A DNA stretch of 64,000 nt. Source: Kuschelorhynchus macadamiae (taxonomy: Eukaryota > Arthropoda > Insecta > Coleoptera > Curculionidae). The stretch spans positions 62,001 through 126,000 of the forward strand of contig JAUTXW010002103.1 in NCBI GenBank assembly GCA_030620095.1, read 5' to 3'. Position 1 is the first letter of the stretch. Every line of letters begins with the position of its first letter. The notes under the pieces were generated by a model. It saw nothing but the letters and a program-made list of their open reading frames with translations, had not been told where the DNA came from and made no database searches. Shown one piece after another: positions 43,135 to 54,818 of this stretch. A program made the position numbers and the translations under genes.

Positions 43135-44859
43135 CACTGGCCGACAAAAAAAAATTTTTTTTTGTAACACAAATCAGATTAGCATAATCTAAGAGAATGG
43201 ACCTATCCAAATACGAAAATGACAAATAGAAAGTTGTAGCACGAAGGGTTTTCTTGTTAGAGTTGTAGAACCATATCGAATGTTACGATACTTAATATCT
43301 ATAGAAAAAATGATTTCAGAAAATTCTTAACTCTGTTTATTGACTATATTTACAGTTTTCGCCTATTAGGCATACCATACATCTACGAGAAAAATATTAA
43401 CTTAAAACACTAATTAAATTTTATTTTTTCCGTTTATGAGGTGTCCTATCTTCTCTCTTCAAAAACCAACAGTAGTCACCCATCATGGCTGGATCCCATC
43501 GTCCTTGGTACCGAATTTCCATTGTTCTGATATCTTGGTGAAACCTGAAGTGAATTTTTAATGACATTCTGGCACCAAGCGCTTTATATGCATCTAAGAG
43601 TTCATTAACTAATTGTTCATAATGTTCATCCATATTGTTGCCTAAAAATCCTCTTACTACATCAACAAATGAATTCCATGCTCTAAGTTCCTGCCTGGTA
43701 AGCTTTTCCGTAAAATTGACATCGTCCAGTAATTTTCTGATTTGATGATGAGTCTATGAATAAGCGCCACTCACGGGGAGAATGTTCAATATCAAGTTTC
43801 TGCATTAAACTGTCTATATCAGTACAGTGCTCAACGAATTTTCCATACTGTAGAATTCAGAAAACATAGCATTTCTTTTTCTAAAATTCGTTATTTTTGT
43901 TTCTTTGGCCATTAGGTTCCATTCCTTAAGACGGGTACCCAGAAGTTCTGACTGTTGCTTGGATAACCCCAAATCACATACTAAATCATTTAATTCACTT
44001 TAAACAATCAAATGTGGCTCGCCGGAACTGGGACCTGTGGTAAAATTGGGATCGGTGCACTGTTCTTCTGAGCTGCCTGATGATGCGTTATCTCCATTAT
44101 CTCCCAAATCAATAGCTTGCCAATTTAAAGGCGCAATCGGCACTGGCAAATTTGCATTATAAGGAATAGGTCGTATGGCAGATTGCAAATTTGGATAATC
44201 TATATTGTGCTTTCCCTTTTTGGAATAACCTTCAGTCTTTGTCAGGCAAAAATAACAATCGTCAGAATGATTGGTGGGTTCTCGCCATACCATTGGAACT
44301 GCAAAAGGTATACCTTTTCTCTTTCCCTTCATCCACTGCACCAATGATACACTACGACTCTCATGGCACACATGGGGAGCCCACCGCTTATCTTGATCCC
44401 AATTAACACACCAAAATATTTAAAGTAGCTTTTTTTACATTTTCGGAAAATGACCTGGCATGTGATTTCATCAGAAATTTTCCACATATATAACAAAATT
44501 TGTCAGGAGAAATTTTGCAACTTCGGCGCGTTTGACTCGACATTCTCGCCTTCTCATACACTTACTTATCGATACACAGAGAACCATTCAATTCGAAACT
44601 CAACAGAAGAGTGATGTTTAACGTTTATTTTATGTCTAATGCAAACAACCCAGTCTAGGTAATTTTTCTGTTGTAAAATGGACCCATTTTAGCCGCCCCA
44701 TAATAAAATTGTTTACCTGCCAATATAAAAGGTTCTAATTAGGCTATTAAAAAATGGTACGTATTAGGACTTTCCGAATATTTTTTTTATTATTGGGAGG
44801 GTATTTCCATTGTGAAAATAATGAGCTGGCCTGTGTTAGAAAAATCTTGTCGGCCAGTG
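43135..44859 (-). mobile_element. TIR element carrying an orphan ORF, 1725 bp
   Basis: Ends CACTGGCCGACAA and TTGTCGGCCAGTG (13 bp, with weaker similarity inward through TAACACA), flanked by TAT on both sides (43132-43134, 44860-44862), a possible 3-bp duplication. The interior holds one minus-strand broken ORF with no transposase motif that I recognise. I cannot assign a superfamily. Confidence 0.75.
43421..44543 (-). pseudogene. Orphan arthropod repeat ORF, broken
   Basis: A plausible start at 44543 reads MSSQTRRSCKISPDKFCYIC (a Cys-x2-Cys pair). Then GVPM-like PFAVPMVWREPTNHSDDCYF and DYPNLQSAIRPIPY (44371-44000), frameshifted sequence near 43740-43990, and QIRKLLDDVNFTEKL, KALGARMSLKIHF and RYQGRWDPAMMGDYCW (43750-43421). 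I recognise this as a protein family present in many copies in arthropod genomes, usually longer (there appears to be a deletion between KIHF and RFHQDI). No biochemical function is known to me. The reading is broken in several places. Confidence 0.65.
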
Positions 44860-44862
44860 TAT

Positions 44863-45682
44863 TCTAAACAGCAATTAAGTTTTGAAAATTTTTTAAATCA
44901 GAAATATTTTATTTAAAAAAAAACTTATGCGTTCCTATTCACCCTGCATTGGGGATATTCTGAACACCTACTTATTTTAAATTGCATTCCCATTCAAAAC
45001 GCTAAGAGAACATTAGGAACAGTCAGCGTGCCCACGGGGTGGGCCTGGTGGTCCAGGACCCCCGGCCCAACCTAATGTTCCAAACAAAAATTAAATTTTT
45101 CCTTTCCAACAATAAATTTGCTATTATTAGTAGTACATTCATTTGGCTCGCAGCTGTAATAATATCAATTGGATATAATCCGATTATAAATAAATATCAG
45201 TAAATAAGTCTAAATAACAAGAATAACTTTTGTTATTTAGTTCCAGTTTGGCAGAAAGTGTTGGCTTTCTCTAAATATCATACATCGTTGACTCGACTGC
45301 TGCTCGCGCTCTTGCAATTACTTTTATAAAAAATCATAGTAGAAATATGGCTGATATTTTCAGCTTTGCACGGACACTTCGAGGTTTTAAAGGGTGTCAA
45401 AATAAAGAGCGGATCTAAAGCAGTCCCAAGGAAGGGGGGAATGGTAATATTACTGTTAAGAATTTCTAGAAAAATGATTCTGCCTATTGCAAACTTGACT
45501 AAAAAAAAGATCCCCAGTACAGGGTCTTTGATTATATTTACGTGGCTATCTGTAGCCTTTATTTTTAAAAATAGAAATGTTTTATACAAAAATTGTAGTT
45601 TTTTTCCCATATTCTATTTTGAGAATATTCAATGAAATAATTACTCGTCGGCAAGACTGGGGTAAACATAACCTATAAATGG
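44863..45682. other. Unassigned IR-B intron sequence
   Basis: No gene. A short GC-rich patch at about 45028-45075 (CCACGGGGTGGGCCTGGTGG and following) stands out from its surroundings and is partly self-complementary. Confidence 0.35.
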
Positions 45683-46865
45683 AACACCCTGTATATTATA
45701 CGCTAAAACGAAAGACCTTTTTTTTCTAATTTCAAATATATATATTTATATTATTTGGATGAGCCATTTTTGAGATATTTTAATTTAAATTATTAATTTT
45801 TTGCAAACATTTTTTTATAGTGACAAAGAAAACCAGAGAAACAATAACATGATGACATTGTTTAGTTTTACAAATTTATACATTTTCTACATATCCTTCC
45901 TGATTTTCGATACATTTAATCAAGTTATTCCTCATTTTATTATTAATAGAAGCGGAAATAGAGTTCTGATAATAATTATTTAGATTAAATATTTCACCTT
46001 CAATTCTTTGTCTAAGAACGTTTAAATCTGGAGGCGTATTATAATAAATCCGGTTTTTTAAAAACCCTTATAAAAAATGTCTAGAGGATTTAGGTCGGGA
46101 CAGTTCGCTGGCCACCTTATAGTACTATACCTACCGATCCAAATATCATAACGGTTGTTTAGATAATTTGTCACAGGCATGGTATTAAGAGGTGGAGCGT
46201 CGTCTTGTTGCCAAATAAGGCGATTATATTGGCCAATTGGTAGAGCCTCCAAGAGATTTTCAATTTGGTTCTGAAGAAGATTGGCATATCGCTCCCCTTT
46301 TAAATTTCCATTCAAAAATATTGGACCAATGATTTTGTTTCGATGTATCCCACACCAAATACTCAAAGACCTACGCCCCTGAATCTTAACCGCCTGAATT
46401 TGGTGAGGGTTTTCTCCAGACCAATAATGTTTGTTCTTCCTATTAAACATTCCTGCTGTAGTGAAGGAAGACTCGTCGGTGAACAGGAAATTATTGAAAA
46501 ACTCTGGATCCTGCTGCAAAAGCCTACCCATTTCCAAAGCATACGTCAATCGGTCCCTCATGCTTTGCTAAAATTTTAATAAACGTAGGTAGTGCTAATC
46601 CAATAGAAAAAGAGTAAGGAGTATTACTTCGAAAAAAGAGTAGTATATTTAAATCTTCGTTTTCATCTAGCGCTACAGTTCTTTTCTTTCTTATTAAGTT
46701 TTTTCTATCGCTAGACTTCCTTACTGTGTATTTAATGGTGTCTATGGATGGCACCCATTGTTGAAGATGTAATAATTGATATTCTCTTTGCACTATCCTC
46801 GCATTATTATTATTCGCATAATAAAGCTGGACAATAGCTAGTTTTTGTTCTTCTGAATAGCCCAT
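45683..46865 (-). pseudogene. DD40D-type transposase, frameshifted
   Basis: An ACACCCTGTATA end is at 45687. On the minus strand, 46865 starts MGYSEEQKLAIVQLYYANNN (N-terminal HTH), then RKKRTVALDENEDLNILLFF. A shift near 46560 leads to 46561-46058: NFLFTDESSFTTAGMFNRKN (first Asp), CGIHRNKIIGPIFLNG, IWQQDDAPPLNTM (second Asp; His replaced by Leu) and CPDLNPLDIFYKGF (third Asp, 40 residues later). The C-terminus continues broken to about 45830. No right-hand inverted end found. Confidence 0.8.
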
Positions 46866-46869
46866 ATCA

Positions 46870-47565
46870 GCAAGAAACCTTGTGATTTTGTAATTCTGCC
46901 CTGGTGTAATAAGGTGTACAGAAATAAATAAAAACTAACTACTATTTTTTCGAAAAATAAAATCATAAACTGTTTGATAATGTGTTGTTGTTTGATACTT
47001 TCTATCCTTTGTTTGGATTCCTGTGTGCGATCGTTTTCGAAAATGACTCAAATCTAAATTAAGAAATACCATGTCACAGAAAGAATTGGATTCTCTTCTT
47101 TTTTTAATGTGTAGAACAAGAACAAAAATAATCCAAATTACGATTTAATTATTGATGAATTTAAAAACCTAGCAGCGGAAGACTAAGGCTGTAAACGAGT
47201 TTCCTCATAATATTTTTAAGTTTTTTTTTGTGAATGAAGGTCACACTTTTTCATAGTGCTAAAACGTTTTTAAAGTCTAATTTAAATTTATTATTATATA
47301 TTAAATGATTTCAATAAAACAACAACGACTAAAAATACAAATAAATCATAAAACTGTCAAATTTAAAACAAACAGTTATATTATCCATTCCATGGTCTTC
47401 TATAGTTTTTTTGTGTATGCAGCACCCTAATATTTAAGAAATAATTGAGAGATTTTCTGTTAAAGTGCGATTTTCTCTGTAACCATTGAATTTAGGTTTA
47501 TATACGTATAGACAGGAAAAACTAGATATTTTTATGATCCTAACTAATAGAAAATTACATTAATT
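46870..47565. other. Unassigned IR-B intron sequence
   Basis: AT-rich, no convincing ORF, repeat or element end. Confidence 0.4.
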
Positions 47566-48808
47566 TCACCGGAGAAAATCACTTTGTGGAAGTTCGTCTT
47601 CGACATCACTAGACTTATGGCTTAGGATGTCATCATCAGTATCAGAACAAGCTAGTATTACATCTTTGTCGTTAATCACAAATTGTGAACTACTCGAGTC
47701 GAAAGCCGCACTTTTTCCTGCTGCTATGTTTAATTTTGATGCTCGAGGTTTTCTGATTTTACCTATATCACCGTATCGTATTTCTTTCAAGAGATCTATA
47801 AAAGAGTCATTTACAGCTTCTACTTCATCTGCTCCCATTCTGTAGTCTAGGGGCAAACAGTTTAAGACCTCTTTTCTGTTTAAAGGCACAATGCCTGCTT
47901 TTTTGAACCCTGAAAGGATATTTTTGGTGGCATTTTGAATTATATAATCCACTAGTCGTTTTAACAACGTTGGAAGTACTGATTGGGGATTGATGATTCC
48001 TTCCTCTCATCATCTTTTTTCCAGTGTAGCAAAATCTGCCTTCAAGCAATCTTGAGAGGCCTAAACACTGCTAAATCTAGTGGTTACGTTAAATGCCTTG
48101 AATTTGCAGGAAGAAAAATCATTTCTATGTTATGTTCTTTTAAATATTTAACAAGGTCTATTGAAAGATGCTATGCTAAGTTATCACCAATCAAAATTTT
48201 GCGTCCGTCGAGTTTGTTTAAATATGGAACAGCAACCACGTGCACCCAATGTTCGAGGGTGTTCATATCGAACCATCCTAATGCAGTTCGATTATAACGG
48301 GTTCCTCGAGGACCTTCAACTCCCCAGGAAGAATAAATATGTTGCGCTTTATAAACAACATAAAGTTGCAATAAATTGCCATCGCCAGAAGCAGCAAACA
48401 TTATAGACGTAGATCTTTTTGTTGTATTGATCACTCTTTCAGGGTGTTTACATCTCCTGCGTGTAATGACTTTTCTTTTGCCTAAAAAAATATTTATTGT
48501 AAAATTGGATTTTTTTTTGAATTTCAAAACTTACCAACATCATCAGCCAAATTTGTTCCATCATAATTAATAATGTTGCTAGCTGGGACATCTCGCAGAT
48601 ATTCTTCCATGTTGTTAAAATATTGATCAATGATGTTACGAGAAACATTTGCTCTTGCCCTTTTGATATTTTTACAAAACCTAAGAGAAATGCGATCTTT
48701 GTTTCTTTTCATGAAGCTCTTAATATAGTCTGGTCCGGGCAAGTTGTATTTAAAGCGTCTTTCAGCTTTTCTTAGTTTATCTAAATAGTTTTTGATAATT
48801 AGCCTCAA
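47566..48808 (-). pseudogene. pogo/Tigger-like (DDE_1) transposase, broken
   Basis: Minus strand, in order: LPGPDYIKSFMKRNKDRISL and a NYDGTN first-Asp region (48808-48524), then an insertion or intron near 48527-48480. Next MFAASGDGNLLQLYVVYKAQ, GWFDMNTLEHWVHVVAVPYL and ILIGDNLA (second Asp; 48430-48171), HNIEMIFLPANSRHLT and PLDLAVF (third Asp; 48120-48060), and a C-terminal part ending at 47566 with an acidic SDTDDDILSHKSSDVEDE stretch. A stop replaces Q in the HLTQPLD-type motif, and frames change twice. The N-terminal DNA-binding half is lost at the Tc1-like element. Confidence 0.8.
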
Positions 48809-48849
48809 ATTATACGGGTCTACTGGGTAGCCCTATTCCGAATAGGTAT

Positions 48850-50415
48850 TTATTTTTTCAATCATCAAGATTTAAGTACATTTCTGAGTTAAACAGCAAA
48901 TCCTGAAATTATGTTTATCATGCCAAACTCCAAAAGGTGCTGTTTAAAAATCTTTGCTAACTGGTTCCGTTTTTAAACTATAGAGTAATTGTATGATTTT
49001 TGTTGTAAATTTTTAAAATAAGTAAAGAAGGCTTTGAAACAAAAACGCATCGACTGACACTTGTCACCCACAATGTTTAATTGTTCAATAGTTTATTCGA
49101 GGTTTTGTTTTGTAGGTTTGTTACTTAAAAATGCTTTAAAATATTGTCAAAATGTCCAGATATAATGCAAACGAACTTATGAGAGCAATGGATATGCTAG
49201 AAAGTGGCTTATCACGAAGAATTGTGGCTTAAAGGTTGCATATTAAAAAAAGTGCTTTATGAAGAGCGTGGCTGAGATATCAAAATACTGGATCAGTGCA
49301 ATATAGCCGTGGAGTGAAAAAAACAACCCCTACGACAGACAGACATATTGTTCGTCAAGCTCTTTCCGAGAGAACTATTACGTCCATAAAAATTAAAACT
49401 CATGTCCAGGTAACACAAAATATAACCATTTCTACAAAAACCATTCGAAATCGGTTACATGAAGCTCATTTAAATTTCCGACGGCCCTCTCAGTTATTAA
49501 GAGAACACAGACGGTCTCGTTTGATTTTTGCGAAAGACCATGTTAACTGGGATATACTCGAATGGTCACATTGTTTATTTGCGGCTGAATCAAAGGTTGC
49601 TCTTCATCCTGACGACAATCGGATTCGTGATGGCGTGGAACAGGAGAGCGATACGAAGAAAACTGTTCCTTAGATCGAATTCTGGTTGGAAGTGGTTTTG
49701 TAACAGTGTGGGGAGGATTATTTACAGGTGATCGAACAGAATTAACAGTTCTTGTTAATCGCTCTGTAAACGCATTTCATTATTTAGAGATTTTGGAGAA
49801 TATACCGCAAGTAGCTGACAGATTTGGCAACAATTTTATTTATGTGGAAGATAATGCTAGACCACATAGAGCAGGAACAGTTAACGAATTTTTCGAAAAT
49901 TATCAATATAACAGAACGGTTTGGCCCTCCCGCTCTCCGGATTGTAATCCAATCGAACATATATGGGATGCTTTAAAGCGGCATTTGTATGCTCGAGCAA
50001 TACCTTCTAGAATTATTGATGAATTGGTGGAAGCAATTCATGAAGAATGACATTTAATTCCTCAAGAGTTAGTAGACAATGTTCGTACCTGTAGTACCTA
50101 CTTGTCTATAGTTTTTTATTTGACTTTCGGTTTTAAAAATAGTGTTTTAGTTAAGGTTAATTTTGGTAATAAATGTGTTTTAGTGGTAAATATTGTTGTG
50201 TCACTTTTTCACCAATTTGGTAGTATCATAAATCCAGAGAAACCTTGATAATTTAAAAACGGAATAAGTTGGTAAAGATTTTTAAAAAACATGTTTTAAA
50301 GCAAAATTGGGGCTATAATTTGACATGATAAGCATAATTTTGGGATTTGTTGTTTAACTCAGAAATGTAGTTAAATTTTGGGTAAAAAGACACGTGTGTT
50401 TGAATCACCCTGTAT
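48850..50415 (+). mobile_element. Tc1-like DD34E element
   Basis: The right end is CACCCTGTATA at about 50407-50417. The inner inverted ends match between 48885-49000 and 50240-50370 (ATTTCTGAGTTAAACA, CCGTTTTTAAA). The left outermost portion is decayed. Encodes the relic at 49152-50050. Confidence 0.75.
49152..50050 (+). pseudogene. Tc1-like transposase (DD34E), inactive
   Basis: Starts MSRYNANELMRAMDMLESGL (paired-like HTH) with a stop at about 49230. 49296-49673 covers the second HTH and the first catalytic region, which reads FAAESKV where Tc1 elements have an Asp (FTDESRF-type). After a shift, 49706-50050 has VWGGLF-type sequence, YVEDNARPHRAG (second Asp) and SPDCNPIEHIWD with Glu 34 residues on. 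Loss of the first Asp plus stops means no activity. Confidence 0.88.
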
Positions 50416-50417
50416 AT

Positions 50418-51639
50418 TGACGTTAATTATGTTTTATGTCAAACATCCTGCCCAAAAATAAAGTCTAATAATGTACCGTTAAAACAAATAAAAGTTTATT
50501 TAAATTGCTTATAGGAATCAGAAAATATCATATTACAAATTACTAAAATTTTGTCTGAGTGTATTTTAAAAAATTCTATACCTATACAAATATAAAAAGT
50601 CACAGCCTGTATGGGAAGGGCATTTATTGCATCCAAAGTTGAATGCTTCACCGTTGCTCCACGAACTTACTCTGATATCTCAAATAATTAAGCAAAATGC
50701 AACAGTCAGCACCACTGAATATACAGGGTTTAAGCGTTCTTGATATCAGGGACGCACCGAAGAGGGAATTTTTGGGGAAGCAAGTGATAAAACCCAACTG
50801 AACAAAACTAAAAAAAAAACACTTCAAGTCTCAACCCTACGGCTTTAAAGAAAATTGACTTGACTAAGAGAATCGTTCTTAAAATTTGATGAAATATTTC
50901 CATTGTCATATTTTAAAAGAACTTTGGTTTCTAAAATGTAAAACTCTGTATATTATATCAAATACTAGCTACCAAATGTCGCTAATTACAAATATGCTAG
51001 GTGTGATACCGTGATCTTTAAAGACGCAAGAGGATGTTTTTCTACATAGTGGATCAATGGGAATAGATTCCTTCTTATGGCAGAGTTCTCAAATTTCTCG
51101 GGTGTCTTTAAACATAAAGATATAAAACCTGGTATAGTTATAATCAGCAGGACGATATTTATTTGATGGATATAAAATAGATAGTGTAATAAAAATAATA
51201 TAATAAAAATAGTAATCCTATTTTTACTGAAGAAACCATCACACAAGTGTTCAATAAGCAAAACTGCTTATGTTATCAAACCTTAAACCACCACCTTATA
51301 TAAAACTTTTAAGAAAATATTGAAAACTAAAAAAATAATATTTTTTTCATTATCTTGGAATTGTTATTTCATGAAGTCCGCGCCCAACCAGGACCTATAA
51401 ATTATAACTATAAGATATTATTTCTTACGTTTCAATGTTTTCTTTTGATGTTGGTTTTATTTTGTTTTTATAAAAAAATGTATTGCCCTCTTATTAGTTT
51501 TATTTATAAGAAATTTTACTAAAAAGATCAGGCTCAAAGTTTTCGAGGGCTAACCCTAGGTTAAAATGTTGGACGTACCTGATAACTAGACCAGGTATTC
51601 GGGTCAATTGCACGAATAGAGACTCTCTCTCTATTCGGA
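50418..51639. other. Unassigned IR-B intron sequence
   Basis: No supported gene. CAGGGTTTAAGCG at 50726 may be a lone element end. A 91-codon open stretch on the minus strand (50986-51261) is Leu/Ile-rich and unrecognised. Confidence 0.35.
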
Positions 51640-52120
51640 CGCGAGAAAGAAAGCTTCTAAAATGCCAAATGTGATTTTGGCGAAACGTCAGCAAAACTGT
51701 TCTTTTCAGAACGACAGTAGTGAACGGATGTACAGGGTTTTTTTTTATATATTGCCACCCCCCTTATCTTTTTTATTTGACATTTTAGAAAAATGTGTCC
51801 CAAATAAAAGTTTAATGGTTTCAAATGAATTTTTATGAAAACATTTTTTTTCATATACAGGGTGTTACAGAAAGTCTGGGCGTGGTCCAAGTTTCTTATT
51901 TCAAATAGGTACCCCATTTTTTTATTGAATTTTCGGATTCTCCTAAGAATTTTACACATTTTTTATAAGGGATATTCTATACTTAAATCTAAAGCCTAAA
52001 GAGATATTGTTATTTTTTGAAAACTATTATGTAAAACAGGTAAACATTTTTCTGGTCGTAAACTGGTCATTGACGGTGACTGTTTTACTGTTTGGTATAT
52101 TTCTGTCAATTTCTGGATAA

Positions 52121-52260
52121 AATGTCACATTTCCGATGAGGAAAAATCCGACAACCTTCGCATAGCTTATGAGAATAACGAAAATACACAGGCAACCAGA
52201 ACAGAAATCACCATCTTCCAACGAATCGCCATCTAAACAAACATTTTTTGAAATATCAGA
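52121..52260 (+). pseudogene. Diverged first exon at the opposite end of the DD40D element
   Basis: Starting at ATG 52121 and allowing one base shift after five codons, it reads DEEKSDNLRIAYENNENTQA-like sequence. This corresponds residue for residue to NEERCDILRIFYKNNNNACA of exon 1 on the other strand at 54017. It faces inward from the left end and is much more diverged from the other copy than the inverted ends themselves. Confidence 0.65.
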
Positions 52261-52401
52261 CGTGGATTTTTTCCTTCTACGGGGTATTCCAAAAACATCG
52301 AATTTTGGAAATATGCATATGAATCTAATTAAGGCAACACATGTTTTTAAAAAATATATGTATAATATTAACGAAAACAGAAAAGAATATTTTAAAAACT
52401 A

Positions 52402-52845
52402 CACACAGCGTCAAAAAACTTGGACCCCTTCATAAGTCGCAATGCAAATAAGCTTTCCTCAAGACCGCGTATCTTCAGTAATAAATGAACCAACGAAGTG
52501 ATTAAAAAATGATTATGTCAACGAATAGCGGGACTACCACTTTTAGTTAACTGAGCCATGATATTGTAATCAGCAAGCTAATAAGGAGAGTTTAATTTTT
52601 TTTAGCTAGACCTCCCATTTAATTTGCATTAGGTCCTGTGTTGAGAAACTTTTAAACACTCTGTAGAGCGTTCTAATTACAATAGAATATTTCATGTGGC
52701 TAAAAGTGGCAGCCCTGCTATTCGTTAACATACACTTTTTTTAATCACATGGTTGGATCATTTATTACTCAAGATTCAAGGTCTTGAAACAGAGCATTTT
52801 TGCATTGCGTCTTATGAAGGGGTCCAAGTTTTTTGACGCTGTGTT
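52402..52845. mobile_element. Palindromic MITE, 444 bp
   Basis: Inverted arms of about 155 bp starting CACACAGCGTCAAAAAACTT on the left and mirrored (AAGTTTTTTGACGCTGTG) on the right, flanked by TA at 52400-52401 and 52846-52847. Inserted downstream of the DD40D transposase stop. No ORF. Confidence 0.85.
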
Positions 52846-52901
52846 TATTACAAAAAACTACATATTATCAAATAATTCAATAATGAAATGAAATATAAAT
52901 A

Positions 52902-54017
52902 TTATAATTGCTGAATATGTCCACCATTCATTTCAACACAATTTGTATAATCTGCTTCGATTTTATTAATCGCATTAATAATGAATTGTGCATGATTATT
53001 GTTTAAATCCTCAATGGCTTCAATTATTCTCCTTCTTAACACCTCTATAACTTCCGTGGGAGTTTCATATATTTTATTCTGCAAAAATCCCCACAGAAAA
53101 GAGTCAAGAGGTGTTAAGTGGACTATTGGGCGGCCACCGAATCGGTCCAGTCCGACCAATCCACGTTTCAAAATTTTGATTTAAAAAATTTAGGACCGCA
53201 AAAACATTGTGTGGTGGGGCTCCATCTTGTTGCCAAATAATTTGGTTGTATTGACGGAGGGGTAAGTCATCCAAAATAGGTTCCAGATCATTATTTAATA
53301 AATTTAGATATTTTTCTCCATTTAAAGATCCATCAATGAAAATCGGTCCAATAATTTTGTTGTGAGGGAGCCCGCACCACACATTTAAAGTTTTCCGACC
53401 TTGGGTTTTAATTTCACGCATGGCCCGAGGGTTTTCCGTTGCCCAAAATCTAACATTTTTCCGGTTGTGAATCCCGGCAGTGCTAAAGGCGCATTCATCT
53501 GACCATAAAACTTTTTGAAAAATATTGTTATCTTCATCTTTCATCAGCAACATTTCCTGGCAAAACATGGTTCGTTGGTTTTTCTGATCTTCAGTTAATT
53601 TCTGGACGGGTAAAATTTTGTATGGGAAATATCCATGCTTTTTTAATGTCGAATAAATTTTGAAAATAGATTTATTAAAAAAAATTGATGCGTCTTTTAA
53701 GGCTGCATTTGGATTTTCTGAAAATAAATAATATTTGCGTAAGTTACTTTATATCCTGTGGGTAATTTCTATTAACCTACCTTGAAAAAATAATAAAATA
53801 TTTAATTCCTCCTCCTCATTAATAACCGCAGTACGTTTTTTTCTTTTAACAGTCATTCGATTTCGAAAGCCAAGTTCAATATTTTTGAAAGTTTTTCGAG
53901 ATGGAATAGCTCGCATGGGGAAAAGCCGCTGATATTCTCTTCTTGCCGCGCAAGCATTATTATTATTCTTGTAGAAAATGCGAAGAATATCACATCTTTC
54001 TTCGTTAGTGTAATGCA
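52902..54017 (-). pseudogene. DD40D transposase with one frameshift
   Basis: Exon 1 runs from ATG 54017 (MHYTNEERCDILRIFYKNNN) through RKKRTAVINEEEELNILLFF to a donor near 53780. Exon 2 begins near 53720 after TTATTTTCAG (ENPNAALKDASIFFN) and continues with KILPVQKLTEDQ, KVLWSDECAFSTAGIHNRKN (first Asp), WCGLPHNKIIGPIF and IWQQDGAPPHNV (second Asp). In IRWPPNSP the GA of the expected GAC is missing, shifting the frame near 53118. The third Asp (PLDSFLWGFLQNKIY) and C-terminus to CVEMNGGHIQQL lie in the next frame. Otherwise complete. Confidence 0.88.
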
Positions 54018-54818
54018 TCTTTTCAATGAATTGACAGAACGACAGATCACCGTCAATGACCAGTTTACAACCAGAAAAATGTTTACCTGTTTTACACAAT
54101 AGTTTTCAAAAAATAACAATATCTCTTTAGGCTTTAGATTTAAGTATAGAATATCCCTTATAAAAAATGTGTAAAATTCTCAGGAGAATCCGAAAATTCA
54201 ATAAAAAAATGGGGTACCTATTTGAAATAAGAAACTTGGACCACGCACAGACTTTCTGTAACACCCTGTATATGAAAAAAAATGTTTTCATAAAAATTCA
54301 TTTGAAACCATTAAACTTTTATTTGGGACACATTTTTCTAAAATGTCAAATAAAAAAGATAAGGGGGGTGGCAATATATAAAAAAAAACCCTGTACACCC
54401 GGAATGAAAACACATTGTATTTTTCCATCCGTGAAGGAGTAAAAATCAACAGGCTTTTTCAAAATATTTATTTCTGCACATCTAAAAATTAAATACAGAA
54501 AGTGTATATACGCAAGTTAAAAAATAAAAACAATTAAGTATAACGGCACTCATTAAAATTATTAAAACATTTAGTTAAAATAGTACAGTACATACCTTGA
54601 GAATGATGTTATTTTGCCTTGCTTGGCGGTGTGGAGGTAAGTGATACACTGGTTAAGGAATTCTATTGTTTCTTTTTATATATATCATTTAATTTTTTTG
54701 ATTATATTTACATTGTAGACACTATTTGTGGATACGGGTTGTTTAAAAAGTATTTGTGTGAGTCTGACAGTATACAGTATGTATTTATGATTGATGGAAA
54801 TAGTTTATAACAATTGGA

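Larger units (their letters stand above)
51733..54393 (-). mobile_element. DD40D mariner-relative element, 2661 bp, nearly intact
   Basis: CAGGGTTTTTTTTTATATAT at the left and its reverse complement at the right, with TA at 51731-51732 and 54394-54395. Inverted ends of about 345 bp, nearly identical, which argues for a recent insertion. Carries a spliced minus-strand transposase with a single frameshift, a diverged inward-facing first exon at the left end (52121-52260), and a MITE (52402-52845). Confidence 0.92.
51640..54449 (+). mobile_element. PLE-A terminal fragment split by a DD40D element
   Basis: Bases 51640-51732 (CTATTCGGACGCGAG to GAACGGATGTA) and 54394-54449 (TACACCCGGAATGAAAACAC to AAAAATCAACA) join into one PLE-A terminal unit once 51733-54393 and one TA are removed. 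No coding part remains. Its right side abuts PLE-C at 54455. Confidence 0.88.

Noticed and set aside
50986..51261. 91-codon minus-strand open frame rich in Ile, Leu and Phe, possibly a membrane exon
   Set aside because: Composition fits AT-rich noncoding DNA. No recognisable family, splice context or paralogue in the window.
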